Source: Clostridia bacterium (GTDB lineage Bacteria; Bacillota; Clostridia; Oscillospirales; Acutalibacteraceae). Taken from it: a stretch of 64,000 nucleotides of DNA. Made by a program: the position numbers and the translations under genes. Of the stretch, positions 24,593 through 33,594 are shown piece after piece; positions within the stretch are counted from its first letter, which is position 1, and each line of letters begins with the position of its first letter. Location of the stretch: positions 41,254 to 105,253 of the forward strand of contig JAFZOL010000018.1 in assembly GCA_017550625.1 (NCBI GenBank). The letters run 5' to 3'. The notes under the pieces are model-generated. The model had not been told where the DNA came from, did not search any database, and saw nothing but the letters and a program-made list of their open reading frames with translations.

Positions 24593-25620
24593 TGAATATG
24601 GAGTTTGAGCGCAAGCTCACGATCCCGAAAGAAGTCAAGGGGATCTATCCCATTACGACGAAGATCGAAGAAACGGTCTCTTCGCGCGCGAAGGAGATGG
24701 AGGCCATTTTCTCGGGCGAGGATGACAGGCTCATCCTGATCATCGGGCCTTGCTCCGCCGACCGCGACGACAGCGTGCTTGACTACGTTTCGCGTCTCGT
24801 TGCCGTACAGGAGCGCGTGAAGGACAAAATCTTCATCATCCCGCGTATCTACACGAACAAGCCGAGGACCACCGGCGACGGCTATAAGGGCATGCTGCAT
24901 CAACCGGACCCCGCCGAAAAGCCCGATATGCTCAAGGGCATCGTCGCGATCCGAAAGCTTCACATCCGCGCCGTGGAAGAGACCGGTTTCACCTGCGCCG
25001 ACGAGATGCTGTATCCCGAAAACGAGCGGTATCTCGACGATCTGCTCGGCTACGTGGCCGTGGGCGCGCGCAGCGTCGAGAACCAGCAGCACAGGCTCAC
25101 CGCGAGCGGCCTTGCCCATCCCGTGGGTATGAAGAACCCCACAGGCGGCGATATCTCGGTGATGATGAACGCGATCACCGCCGCGCAACACCCGCACACG
25201 TTCATCTACCGCGGGTGGGAGGTGCACACCACCGGCAACTCCTTCGCGCACGCAATTTTGCGCGGGTACGTGAACAAGCACGGGCAGAGCATCCCGAACT
25301 ATCATTACGAGGATCTCATCCATCTGGCTTCCGCTTACGCCGAAAGCGGGCTCAAAAACCCGGCCTGCATCGTGGATACGAACCACGCGAACTCGGGCAA
25401 GAACCCGTTTGAGCAGGTCCGCATCGCCAAAGAAGTGCTGAACTCCCGCAAGTATAACGACGACGTAAAGAAACTCGTCAAGGGCTTCATGATCGAGAGC
25501 TATCTTGAGGACGGCAACCAGAAGATCGGCGGCGGCGTTTACGGTAAATCCATTACCGACCCCTGCCTCGGTTGGGAGAAGAGCGAACGGCTCATCTACG
25601 AGCTCGCCGATATGCTTTGA
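24589..25620 (+). CDS. aroF: DAHP synthase, class I
   Basis: A 343-residue class I (AroG/F/H-like) 3-deoxy-D-arabino-heptulosonate-7-phosphate synthase, the first shikimate step. IIGPCSADRDDS, the Arg/Lys-rich PRIYTNKPRTTGDGYKG and the metal site in DTNHANSGK are visible. AAGGAG lies 8 nt before the ATG, which overlaps the tyrA stop. Placing the entry enzyme last in the operon is unusual but keeps all steps in one transcript. Confidence 0.93.
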   Translation: MMNMEFERKLTIPKEVKGIYPITTKIEETVSSRAKEMEAIFSGEDDRLILIIGPCSADRDDSVLDYVSRLVAVQERVKDKIFIIPRIYTNKPRTTGDGYKGMLHQPDPAEKPDMLKGIVAIRKLHIRAVEETGFTCADEMLYPENERYLDDLLGYVAVGARSVENQQHRLTASGLAHPVGMKNPTGGDISVMMNAITAAQHPHTFIYRGWEVHTTGNSFAHAILRGYVNKHGQSIPNYHYEDLIHLASAYAESGLKNPACIVDTNHANSGKNPFEQVRIAKEVLNSRKYNDDVKKLVKGFMIESYLEDGNQKIGGGVYGKSITDPCLGWEKSERLIYELADML

Positions 25621-25627
25621 TATGTAA

Positions 25628-25662
25628 ATGACCGCACGGAACTCCGTACGGTCATTCTTTTT
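25628..25662 (+). terminator. Terminator of the aromatic operon
   Basis: A 12-bp stem with one mismatch (25628-25639 with 25644-25655) and a 4-nt loop is followed by TCTTTTTG. It lies at the convergent junction with dusB. Confidence 0.82.
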
Positions 25663-26614
25663 GATTGATGATCTCATCGGCGAGCGACTGAAGCTCCTCA
25701 AAGGACGAAACGGTACTGAACCGGTGCCTCAGCTTCGCCGCCCCGTGAAGCCCTTTCGTGTACCACAGCGCGTGCTTTCGCACCTCGCACATGCCGTGCG
25801 CCTCGCCGTATACCTCGCAAATCTTTTTCGCGTGCGAAAGCATCAGCTCCACACGTTCATTGTTCGTCGGATCCGAGGGATAAGCGCCCGTTTCGAGATA
25901 GGCGTTGATCTGCGAAAAGATCCACGGCCTTCCCATCGCGGCGCGCCCGACCATCACGTGGTCGCAGCCGGTCTCGTCGAGCATGCGTTTCGCGTCCTCG
26001 GGCGTAAAGATATCGCCGTTGCCGATCACGGGAACGGATACCGCTTCTTTGACGGCCCTGATCGCAGCGAGGTCGGCGGGCGGGGCGTACATTTGGTCGC
26101 GCGTTCTGCCGTGCACCGTGATCGCCGCCGCGCCGTTCGCTTCAAGGATCTTCGCAACCTCAACGGCGTTGACGTGCTCTTTGTCCCAGCCGATGCGCAT
26201 CTTAACGGTCACGGGCAGGCGCGTCGCGTCCGACACCGATCGCACGATCTTGCCCGCGAGGACGGGATCGCGCAAAAGATAGCTGCCGCTGCGGTTTTTC
26301 ACGATCTTCGGGGCGGGGCAGCCCATATTGATGTCAATGAAATCCGGCTTATACGATTCCGCGATCGGAACGGCCTCAACCATGGTATCAGGATCATAGC
26401 CGAAAAGCTGGATGCCCGCGGGCCGGTTATCCGACAGCGTCATGAGCTCGGCGGACTTCCGGTCGCTCATCGTGAGCGCCTTCGCGCTGACCATTTCGCT
26501 GACCGTGAACGACGCGCCGAAAGAATAACAGAGGTCCCTGAACGTAAGATCGGCAACACCCGCCATCGGCGCGAGCGCGCAACAGCCCGGTATTTCAAGG
26601 TTTCCGATCTTCAA
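25652..26614 (-). CDS. dusB: tRNA-dihydrouridine synthase
   Basis: A 320-residue FMN enzyme reducing uridines in tRNA. ALAPMAGVAD at the N-terminus, QLFGYDP, DINMGCPAPKI with the catalytic Cys, and the phosphate-binding GNGDI and GRAAMG segments match the DusB group. The start is TTG at 26614 with GGGAGGG 7 nt upstream; no in-frame ATG is better placed. It diverges from polA. Confidence 0.93.
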   Translation of the reverse strand: MKIGNLEIPGCCALAPMAGVADLTFRDLCYSFGASFTVSEMVSAKALTMSDRKSAELMTLSDNRPAGIQLFGYDPDTMVEAVPIAESYKPDFIDINMGCPAPKIVKNRSGSYLLRDPVLAGKIVRSVSDATRLPVTVKMRIGWDKEHVNAVEVAKILEANGAAAITVHGRTRDQMYAPPADLAAIRAVKEAVSVPVIGNGDIFTPEDAKRMLDETGCDHVMVGRAAMGRPWIFSQINAYLETGAYPSDPTNNERVELMLSHAKKICEVYGEAHGMCEVRKHALWYTKGLHGAAKLRHRFSTVSSFEELQSLADEIINQKE

Positions 26615-26688
26615 TTGGCATCCCTCCCGTCTTCGTGTATTTTAACATAGAAATAAAGAAAAATAAAGTGGAAATTTCGGAAAATCTG

Positions 26689-26697
26689 TGGTATACT
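26689..26697 (+). promoter_or_regulatory. Extended -10 promoter of polA
   Basis: TGGTATACT (26689-26697) is an extended -10 element 30 nt before the polA start. No good -35 box is seen, as is usual for extended -10 promoters. Confidence 0.55.
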
Positions 26698-26727
26698 GAA
26701 TTGAAAAAAACAATTGGAGGACCGTAT

Positions 26728-29340
26728 ATGCATTATCTCGTCATAGACGGCAACTCGCTCGTCAACCGCGCCTTTTTCGCCATCAAGCTGCTCACGGCGA
26801 AGGACGGGCATTACACCAACGCGATTTTCGGCTTCATGAACATGCTGCTGAGCCTCGTTGAAAAAACGAAGCCCGACGGCATCGCCGTGGCGTTCGACGT
26901 GCATCAGCCGACGTTCCGCCACGAGATGTACGACGCTTACAAAGCCGGGCGCAAGGGGATGCCCACAGAGCTCCGCGAGCAGATGGAGCCTCTCAAGGAG
27001 ATCCTGCGCGCCTACGGCTGCAGGATCGTTGAATGCCCAGGCCACGAGGCGGACGACATTCTCGGCACGCTCGCCGCGAATACGCCCGCGAAGGATATGT
27101 GCTATATCGCTACCGGCGACAGAGATTCGCTGCAGCTCATCCGCGACAACGTCCACGTGCTGCTCACCGCAACCAAAATGGGGCAGACCGTGACGTCGGA
27201 ATACGACCCCTCCGCTCTGTTTTCCGAATACGGTCTCACGCCGCCTCAGATGATCGAGCTCAAGGCCCTGCAGGGCGACAGCTCCGACAACATCCCGGGC
27301 GTGCCGGGCATCGGGCCGAAGACAGCCGGCGAGCTCATCAAAAAGTATCAGTCCGTCGACAGGATCTATGACGAGCTCGACACGATCGACGTGACGAACG
27401 GCGTGCGCGAAAAGCTGCGCGCGGGAAAAAACAGCGCCTATCTCAGCAGGGTGCTCGGCACGATCGAAACCGACGCGCCGATCGAGACGGATATCAAAGC
27501 CTATCTTCTCGCGCCGCAGGACAAACCGAAGCTAAAGGCCGAGCTCGCGCGCCACGAGATGTTCAAGCTCATCACGCGCCTCGGGCTCGATACCGTGCGC
27601 GAAGAGATCCCCGCCGCGCCAGTCGAAGTTGACACGGCCGGGAAGCGCTTCGTCAACTGCGACGCGAAAACGGCGCTGGCGGCTCTTGATCAAGCCGCGC
27701 CGGTATATGTGAACGGATTCAAAGTGACGAGCATGTTTTCAACCGTTTCGTACCTCCAGAACGGCGTCGTTACGTCTGTGACGGATCAGGCTGACGCGAT
27801 TACGGAACTATTGAAAACGATCTGCGAGTCCGAAGGGATCGCCGTGCGCACGACTGACGCAAAGGCACTCTATAAATTCGCGTATGAAAACGGTTTTGAA
27901 GTCAAAAATCTTGATTTCGATCTTCCGCTCGCCGCATATCTTTTGAACCCGAACGCAGACGCCTATTCCGTCTCCGAAACGGCGCTTTCTTACCACGTGC
28001 CGCTCGTGAAGGTGGAAGGGACGGACGACCTCGCGGACGAGGAACGCGCAGCAGCCGAAGAGACCGCCGTATTGGACGTCCTCACAAACAGGCTGCTCGC
28101 CGCGCTGGAAGAAAACGATCAGGTCAAACTCCTGCGCGAGATGGAGATCCCATTGGCGCGCGTGCTCGCCTCGATGGAGCTCGTGGGCATGGCGGTGGAC
28201 AGGCAGCAAATCGAAGGCTATTCGGTCGTGCTATCGTCGCGTATCGAAGCATTGCAGCAGGAGATCTACGATCTCGCGGGAGAAAGCTTCAACGTCAACT
28301 CCCCGAAGCAGCTCGGGACGATCTTGTTCGAAAAGCTGCATCTGCCCGCAAAAAAGAAGACGAAATCAGGCTATTCTACGAACGCAGACGTGCTCGAAGA
28401 GCTGCGCGACGATTATCCGATCGTGGACAAGGTGCTCGAATACCGCGCTTACGCCAAGCTCAAGGGCACTTACTGCGACGGCCTGCTTAAGGCCATCGCC
28501 GATGACGGGCGTATACATTCCACCTTCAACCAGACCGAAACGCGCACCGGGCGGCTTTCGTCCACCGAGCCGAACCTGCAGAACATCCCGGTCAGAACGG
28601 AGCTCGGGCGCGAATTTCGCAAGTTCTTCGTCGCGAAGGACGGCTATAAGATCGTGGACGCCGACTATTCGCAGATCGAGCTGCGCGTGCTGGCGGCGCT
28701 TGCCGACGATAAAAACATGATCGACTGCTTCAATCAGGGCGTCGACGTGCACACGCTGACCGCTTCCAAAGTGTTCGGCGTACCTGTTGAAAACGTTACC
28801 TCCACGCTCAGAAGCCGCGCGAAGGCCGTGAATTTCGGCATCATCTACGGCATCGGCGCGTTTTCGCTCGCGAAGGATATCCACGTGTCGCGCGCCGAAG
28901 CGGATACGTTCATCAAGGCGTATCTCGCGCTTTACAGCTCGATCGACGCCTATATGGTCAAATGCATCGACGACGCGAAGAAAAACGGTTATGCCGTCAC
29001 GCTCTTCGGCCGCCGCAGATATCTGCCCGAACTTGCGTCATCCAACCATATGCTGCGCGCGTTCGGCGAGCGCGTGGCGCGCAATATGCCGATCCAGGGC
29101 ACGGCTGCCGACATCATTAAGATCGCGATGGTCCGCGTGCACGACAGATTGGAAAAAGAATTGCCCGAAGTGAAGCTCATCATGCAGGTGCACGACGAAC
29201 TGATCCTCGAGGCGCCCGACGCCCTCGCCGAAAAGGCTTCGGCGATCCTCAAAGAAGAGATGGAAAACGCCGTCCGGCTCAAAGTAGCGTTCTCGGTCGA
29301 CGTGGGCGTGGGCGAAACGTGGTATGAGGCGAAGGGGTAA
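26728..29340 (+). CDS. polA: DNA polymerase I
   Basis: An 870-residue repair and replication polymerase. Residues 1-290 form the 5'-nuclease domain (GNSLVNRAFF, HEADDILGTLA, GDRDSLQL). The middle domain (about 300-460) has the fold of a 3'-5' exonuclease but lacks the acidic DxE metal ligands, so proofreading is probably absent, as in many Firmicutes. The C-terminal polymerase has VDADYSQIELR (motif A), RSRAKAVNFGIIYG (motif B) and QVHDELILE (motif C). GGAGG lies 8 nt before the ATG at 26728; the longer upstream frame runs through the promoter. Followed by rimI and tsaD. Confidence 0.96.
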   Translation: MHYLVIDGNSLVNRAFFAIKLLTAKDGHYTNAIFGFMNMLLSLVEKTKPDGIAVAFDVHQPTFRHEMYDAYKAGRKGMPTELREQMEPLKEILRAYGCRIVECPGHEADDILGTLAANTPAKDMCYIATGDRDSLQLIRDNVHVLLTATKMGQTVTSEYDPSALFSEYGLTPPQMIELKALQGDSSDNIPGVPGIGPKTAGELIKKYQSVDRIYDELDTIDVTNGVREKLRAGKNSAYLSRVLGTIETDAPIETDIKAYLLAPQDKPKLKAELARHEMFKLITRLGLDTVREEIPAAPVEVDTAGKRFVNCDAKTALAALDQAAPVYVNGFKVTSMFSTVSYLQNGVVTSVTDQADAITELLKTICESEGIAVRTTDAKALYKFAYENGFEVKNLDFDLPLAAYLLNPNADAYSVSETALSYHVPLVKVEGTDDLADEERAAAEETAVLDVLTNRLLAALEENDQVKLLREMEIPLARVLASMELVGMAVDRQQIEGYSVVLSSRIEALQQEIYDLAGESFNVNSPKQLGTILFEKLHLPAKKKTKSGYSTNADVLEELRDDYPIVDKVLEYRAYAKLKGTYCDGLLKAIADDGRIHSTFNQTETRTGRLSSTEPNLQNIPVRTELGREFRKFFVAKDGYKIVDADYSQIELRVLAALADDKNMIDCFNQGVDVHTLTASKVFGVPVENVTSTLRSRAKAVNFGIIYGIGAFSLAKDIHVSRAEADTFIKAYLALYSSIDAYMVKCIDDAKKNGYAVTLFGRRRYLPELASSNHMLRAFGERVARNMPIQGTAADIIKIAMVRVHDRLEKELPEVKLIMQVHDELILEAPDALAEKASAILKEEMENAVRLKVAFSVDVGVGETWYEAKG

Positions 29341-29341
29341 T

Positions 29342-29794
29342 ATGAAGATTCTGTATGCCGAAGAACGGCACCTCAACGAGATCGCCGCGATCGAAGATAA
29401 CACGTTCCCGGATCCGTGGAGCATCGGCGTATTGCAAGCCGAGCTCGAAAACCCGATCTCAACGTTTCTCGTCTGCGAAACCGAGAACGGGGAAGTCGCG
29501 GGCTACATAAGCGCCCAGACGGTCGTGGGCGAGATGTACGTCGGCAATCTCGCCGTGAGAGAAGATTTTCGCCGGCAGGGCATCGGCAGGGCGCTGCTCG
29601 ACGCGATCATCGCCGCAGCCAAACGGATGTGCTGCGAATTCGTGACGCTCGAAGTGCGCGTATCCAACGCCCCGGCCAGGCGGCTCTATGAATCGTTCGA
29701 CTTCCGCTGCCTCGGCGAACGCAAGGAATACTATCAGCACCCGAACGAAAACGCCGCGATCTACACCTTATATCTGACCGAAGAGGACCTCTGA
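29342..29794 (+). CDS. rimI: Ribosomal-protein-alanine N-acetyltransferase (GNAT)
   Basis: A 150-residue GNAT acetyltransferase of the RimI type. The acetyl-CoA loop RRQGIGRALL is around residue 80, followed by LEVRVSNAPARRLYESFDF typical of RimI. The ATG lies 1 nt after the polA stop and has AAGGGG upstream. Pairing with tsaD 1 nt downstream is the classic arrangement and supports RimI over other GNAT enzymes. Confidence 0.9.
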   Translation: MKILYAEERHLNEIAAIEDNTFPDPWSIGVLQAELENPISTFLVCETENGEVAGYISAQTVVGEMYVGNLAVREDFRRQGIGRALLDAIIAAAKRMCCEFVTLEVRVSNAPARRLYESFDFRCLGERKEYYQHPNENAAIYTLYLTEEDL

Positions 29795-29795
29795 C

Positions 29796-30806
29796 ATGAA
29801 CATTCTCGCAATCGAAAGCTCCTGCGACGATACCGGCGTCGCCATTGTGAAGGACGGCAGGGAAGTGCTGTCGAACGTCGTGGCGTCGCAGGTGCCCGAA
29901 CACATCCTTTACGGCGGCGTCGTGCCCGAGATCGCCTCGCGCAGGCATTGCGAAAGCATATCCGCCGTGTGCCAAAAGGCGCTCGACGACGCTGGCTTGA
30001 CGCTCAAAGACCTTGACGCGATCGCCGTCACCTACGCGCCCGGGCTCATCGGCGCGCTGCTCGTGGGCGTCAATTTCGCGAAGGGGCTGTCGTATTCCAC
30101 AGGCCTGCCGCTCATCCCCGTGCACCATTTGCGCAGCCACGTGGCGTCGAACTTTCTGTCCCATCCCGGGCTTGAGCCTCCGTTTCTCGCGCTTATTGTC
30201 TCAGGCGGGCACACGCATCTCGTGCAGGTAAAGGATTATACGGACTACATAGTCATCGGCCGCACGCGCGACGACGCTGCGGGCGAGGCGATGGACAAAG
30301 CCGCGCGCCTTTTAGGACTGCCTTATCCCGGCGGGCTCAATATGGATAAACGCTGCGCCGGGGGCGACCCGAAGGCGTATCACTTCCCGCAGCCGCGCGT
30401 GGACGACAACGATTTCGATTTCAGCTTTTCGGGCATGAAAACGGCGGCGATCAACCTGATCCATAACGCCGAGCAGAAGGGCGAAACGATCAACGTTGAA
30501 GACTTCGGCGCCTCGTTCATGCACAGCGTCGTGAAGATCCTGTGTAAGAAAACGGAGCTCGCGCTGAAACTGACAGGTGAAAAAACGCTCGTGCTCGCGG
30601 GCGGCGTTTCGGCGAATTCAGTGCTCCGGCGCGAGATGGAAGCGCTGTGCAAAAGACGCCGCGTAAAGCTCTGCATGCCGGAGCTTCGCTACTGCGGCGA
30701 CAACGCTGCCATGGTCGGCGCGCAGGGGTATTACGAGTATCTTTCGGGCAACGTCGCGGACCTGAAACTTAACGCGATCGCGTCGCTTGATATTGACAAT
30801 AAATAG
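29796..30806 (+). CDS. tsaD: tRNA threonylcarbamoyladenosine transferase subunit
   Basis: A 336-residue ASKHA-fold enzyme that transfers the threonylcarbamoyl group to A37 of ANN-decoding tRNAs. IESSCDDTGVA at the N-terminus, the metal-binding pair in VHHLRSH near residue 110, SGGHTHL, and the GGVSAN segment are all present. The partners TsaB, TsaC and TsaE are not in this window. Translation is tightly coupled to rimI. Confidence 0.95.
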   Translation: MNILAIESSCDDTGVAIVKDGREVLSNVVASQVPEHILYGGVVPEIASRRHCESISAVCQKALDDAGLTLKDLDAIAVTYAPGLIGALLVGVNFAKGLSYSTGLPLIPVHHLRSHVASNFLSHPGLEPPFLALIVSGGHTHLVQVKDYTDYIVIGRTRDDAAGEAMDKAARLLGLPYPGGLNMDKRCAGGDPKAYHFPQPRVDDNDFDFSFSGMKTAAINLIHNAEQKGETINVEDFGASFMHSVVKILCKKTELALKLTGEKTLVLAGGVSANSVLRREMEALCKRRRVKLCMPELRYCGDNAAMVGAQGYYEYLSGNVADLKLNAIASLDIDNK

Positions 30807-30821
30807 GCAATATGGTATCAT
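30793..30821 (+). promoter_or_regulatory. Promoter of the PEP carboxykinase gene
   Basis: TTGACA at 30793-30798 and TATCAT at 30816-30821 are separated by 17 bp. The -35 box lies inside the last codons of tsaD. The start codon is about 43 nt downstream. Confidence 0.75.
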
Positions 30822-30864
30822 ATAAATGAATATGGTTCAATAACCGGAAAAGGAGAGAAACACT

Positions 30865-32643
30865 ATGGCTCTTACGCAGAACAAATCGATCCTTCAATGG
30901 CTCGACGAAAAGATCGAGCTCCTCAAACCCGATTCGATCATGTGGATCGACGGCAGCGAGGAACAGCTTGAAACCCTTCGGCAGGAGGCGATTTCGACCG
31001 GCGAGATGTTCAAACTCAACGAGGAACTGCTGCCCGGCTGCCTGCTGCACAGGACCAAACCCAACGACGTTGCCCGTGTAGAAGACCGCACGCTGATCTG
31101 CACGCCCACCGAAGAAGAGGCCGGCCCCACGAACCACTGGATGGAGCCCGGCAAATGCTATGAGATGCTCTACGACATCGCCCGCCACTCCTATAAGGGC
31201 AGAACGATGTACGTGATCCCGTATTCCATGGGCCCCGTGGGCTCCAGATTCTCGAAGATCGGCATCGAGATCACCGACTCCATCTACGTTGTGCTCAACA
31301 TGGCGATCATGACGAGAGTGGGCAAGGCCGTGATGGACGCCCTCGGCGATTCCGACGACTGGGTGCGCGGCATGCACTGCAAGTGCGACGTGGACGCCGA
31401 AAAGCGCTGGATCTGCCAGTTCCCGCAGGATAACACCATCATCTCGGTCAACTCCGCTTACGGCGGCAACGTGCTGCTCGGCAAAAAGTGCTTCGCGCTG
31501 CGCATCGCCTCTTATCAGGGCAAGCAGGAGGGCTGGCAGGCCGAGCATATGCTCATCCTCTGCGTTGAGAGACCCGACGGTGAGCGCCGCTACGTATGCG
31601 CCGCGTTCCCGTCCGCCTGCGGCAAAACGAACCTCGCTATGATGATCCCGCCCGAGGGCTTCCGCAAAGCGGGCTATAAGGTCTACACGGTCGGCGACGA
31701 CATCGCCTGGATCCGCAAGGGCGAAGACGGCAGGCTTTACGCCATCAACCCCGAAAACGGCTTCTTCGGCGTGGCGCCCGGCACGAACATGAAATCGAAC
31801 CCGAACGCCCTCGAATCCACCAAGAAGGGCGCCATCTTCACGAACGTGTGCCACAACCTCGAGAACAACACCGTCTGGTGGGAAGGGCTCGACAAGAACC
31901 CGCCCGAGCACGCCATCGACTGGAAGGGCAACCCCTGGAACGGCAAAGAGAGCACCGAAAAGGGCGCGCATCCCAATTCGCGCTTCACGGCGCCCGCCGT
32001 CAACTGCCCGTGCCTTTCGGATCAGTTTGAGAACCCGCAGGGCGTGCCGATCTCAGCGATCGTGTTCGGCGGCAGAAGAGCCAAGCTCGCGCCGCTGGTG
32101 TATCAGTCCAGAGACTGGAACAACGGCGTGTTCGTCGGCTCCATCATGGCGTCCGAGACCACCGCTGCGGCCGCCGGCGCCGTGGGCGTCGTGCGCCGCG
32201 ACCCGATGGCCATGCTGCCGTTCTGCGGCTACAATATGGCCGACTACTGGCAGCACTGGGTGGATATCGGCAAGACGCTCGATCCCGAAAAAGCGCCCAA
32301 GATCTTCAACGTCAACTGGTTCCGCAAGGACGACGAGGGCAACTTCCTGTGGCCCGGCTTCGGCGACAACCTGCGCGTGATCAACTGGATCCTCGACCGC
32401 TGCGACGGCACGGTCGGCGCGAAAGAGACGCCCATCGGCTACGTGCCGAACGCCGAGGATATCGACCTGACCGGCATCGAGGACGAGGTCTCGCGCGAGA
32501 CGCTTGAAACCATCCTCACCGTCGACAAGTCGCTGTGGAAGGAAGAAGTGCCGCTGATCGAAGAGTTCTACGCGAAGTTCGGTGACAGGCTTCCCGAGAC
32601 GATCCGCAACGAGCTCGATACCCTGAAAGCGAATCTCGAATAA
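30865..32643 (+). CDS. pckG: Phosphoenolpyruvate carboxykinase (GTP)
   Basis: A 592-residue GTP-type PEP carboxykinase interconverting oxaloacetate and PEP. The P-loop-like PSACGKTNLAMM at about residues 251-262, the nearby hyper-reactive Cys, the metal site in VGDDIAWI and the RYNG-type guanine-site region distinguish it from the ATP type. Sequence length is typical. AAAAGGAGAG precedes the ATG. In an anaerobe it may run either way: gluconeogenesis, or PEP carboxylation with GTP formation during mixed-acid fermentation. Codon usage looks highly biased, as expected of an abundant protein. Confidence 0.95.
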   Translation: MALTQNKSILQWLDEKIELLKPDSIMWIDGSEEQLETLRQEAISTGEMFKLNEELLPGCLLHRTKPNDVARVEDRTLICTPTEEEAGPTNHWMEPGKCYEMLYDIARHSYKGRTMYVIPYSMGPVGSRFSKIGIEITDSIYVVLNMAIMTRVGKAVMDALGDSDDWVRGMHCKCDVDAEKRWICQFPQDNTIISVNSAYGGNVLLGKKCFALRIASYQGKQEGWQAEHMLILCVERPDGERRYVCAAFPSACGKTNLAMMIPPEGFRKAGYKVYTVGDDIAWIRKGEDGRLYAINPENGFFGVAPGTNMKSNPNALESTKKGAIFTNVCHNLENNTVWWEGLDKNPPEHAIDWKGNPWNGKESTEKGAHPNSRFTAPAVNCPCLSDQFENPQGVPISAIVFGGRRAKLAPLVYQSRDWNNGVFVGSIMASETTAAAAGAVGVVRRDPMAMLPFCGYNMADYWQHWVDIGKTLDPEKAPKIFNVNWFRKDDEGNFLWPGFGDNLRVINWILDRCDGTVGAKETPIGYVPNAEDIDLTGIEDEVSRETLETILTVDKSLWKEEVPLIEEFYAKFGDRLPETIRNELDTLKANLE

Positions 32644-32654
32644 GCATCACACAA

Positions 32655-32686
32655 AAGACCGCCGGTCCTCCGGCGGTCTTCTCTTA
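32655..32686. terminator. Bidirectional terminator between pckG and dapA
   Basis: A perfect 11-bp stem (AAGACCGCCGG 32655-32665, CCGGCGGTCTT 32670-32680) with a TCCT loop is followed by CTCTTATT. It lies between convergent genes. Confidence 0.85.
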
Positions 32687-33574
32687 TTGTATCAAGCCGT
32701 ATTGCTTGAGTAGCGTTTTCAATGCTTCGCCGCTGTTATCGGGCAGCTCACGCAAAGGAAGCCGCAGCGGGAGCTTTCTGTTCTTCACGAATCCGACCGC
32801 CTTTTTGACGGGGATCGGATTGAGCGTGCCGAACATCGAGTTCATGAGCGGCAGATACCGCTCATGGATCGCCTTCGCGGCCTCGAAATCGCCCCGCAAA
32901 GCGGTTTCGGTGAGTTCGTGCATCGCGTCCGGGATCAGGTTCGAAACGACCGAGATCACGCCTTTTCCGCCGAGCGCGAGGATCGGCAGCGTCTGGTCGT
33001 CGTTCCCGCTGTAGATCGTCAGCCTGTCGCCGCATAGGGCGGCCGTTTTCGCGACAGACGAGATATCGCCGTTCGCCTCTTTGATGCCCGCGATGCGCGG
33101 ATGCGCCGACAGGGCGGCGTAGGTTTCGGGCAGGATGTTGAAGCCGGTGCGCGAGGGCACGTTATACACGATCAGCGGGCAGGAGATCCTGTCGGCGATA
33201 TAGTAATAATGTGCGATCACGCCGTCCTGCGTACACTTATTATAATAGGGAGTGACCGCGAGGATCGCGTCGGCTCCCTGTTTTTCCGCGTCGTTTGCTT
33301 TTCTGAGCGCTTGTTCGGTATCGTTCGAGCCCGCGCCGGCGATCACGGGGACCCTGCCGGCGGAGACGGATACGGCGATCCGGATCAGCCTGTTTTTCTC
33401 GTCCCTCGAAAGAACGGGGGATTCGCCGGTCGTGCCTGCCACGACCAGAGCGTCTGCGTGCCGGTCGATCTGTTCCCGGCACAGTTCCGCGTAAAACGCT
33501 TCATCAACGTCTTTTAAGTCGGCGGTGAACGGCGTGATCAGGGCCGTTGCGCAGCCGGTAATGACGGGTTTCAA
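32684..33574 (-). CDS. dapA: 4-hydroxy-tetrahydrodipicolinate synthase
   Basis: A 296-residue TIM-barrel aldolase condensing pyruvate with aspartate semialdehyde. TALITPF near the N-terminus, GTTGESP, the tyrosine in YNVPSRTG and the Schiff-base lysine in GIKEANGD are all in place. The start is a TTG at 33574; an in-frame TGA lies just upstream, and the only SD-like GGAG is 13 nt away, so initiation may depend on coupling to asd, whose stop is 20 nt upstream. It supplies lysine, diaminopimelate and, in spores, dipicolinate. Confidence 0.93.
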   Translation of the reverse strand: MKPVITGCATALITPFTADLKDVDEAFYAELCREQIDRHADALVVAGTTGESPVLSRDEKNRLIRIAVSVSAGRVPVIAGAGSNDTEQALRKANDAEKQGADAILAVTPYYNKCTQDGVIAHYYYIADRISCPLIVYNVPSRTGFNILPETYAALSAHPRIAGIKEANGDISSVAKTAALCGDRLTIYSGNDDQTLPILALGGKGVISVVSNLIPDAMHELTETALRGDFEAAKAIHERYLPLMNSMFGTLNPIPVKKAVGFVKNRKLPLRLPLRELPDNSGEALKTLLKQYGLIQ

Positions 33575-33594
33575 ATAGTATCACTTACTCCGTG

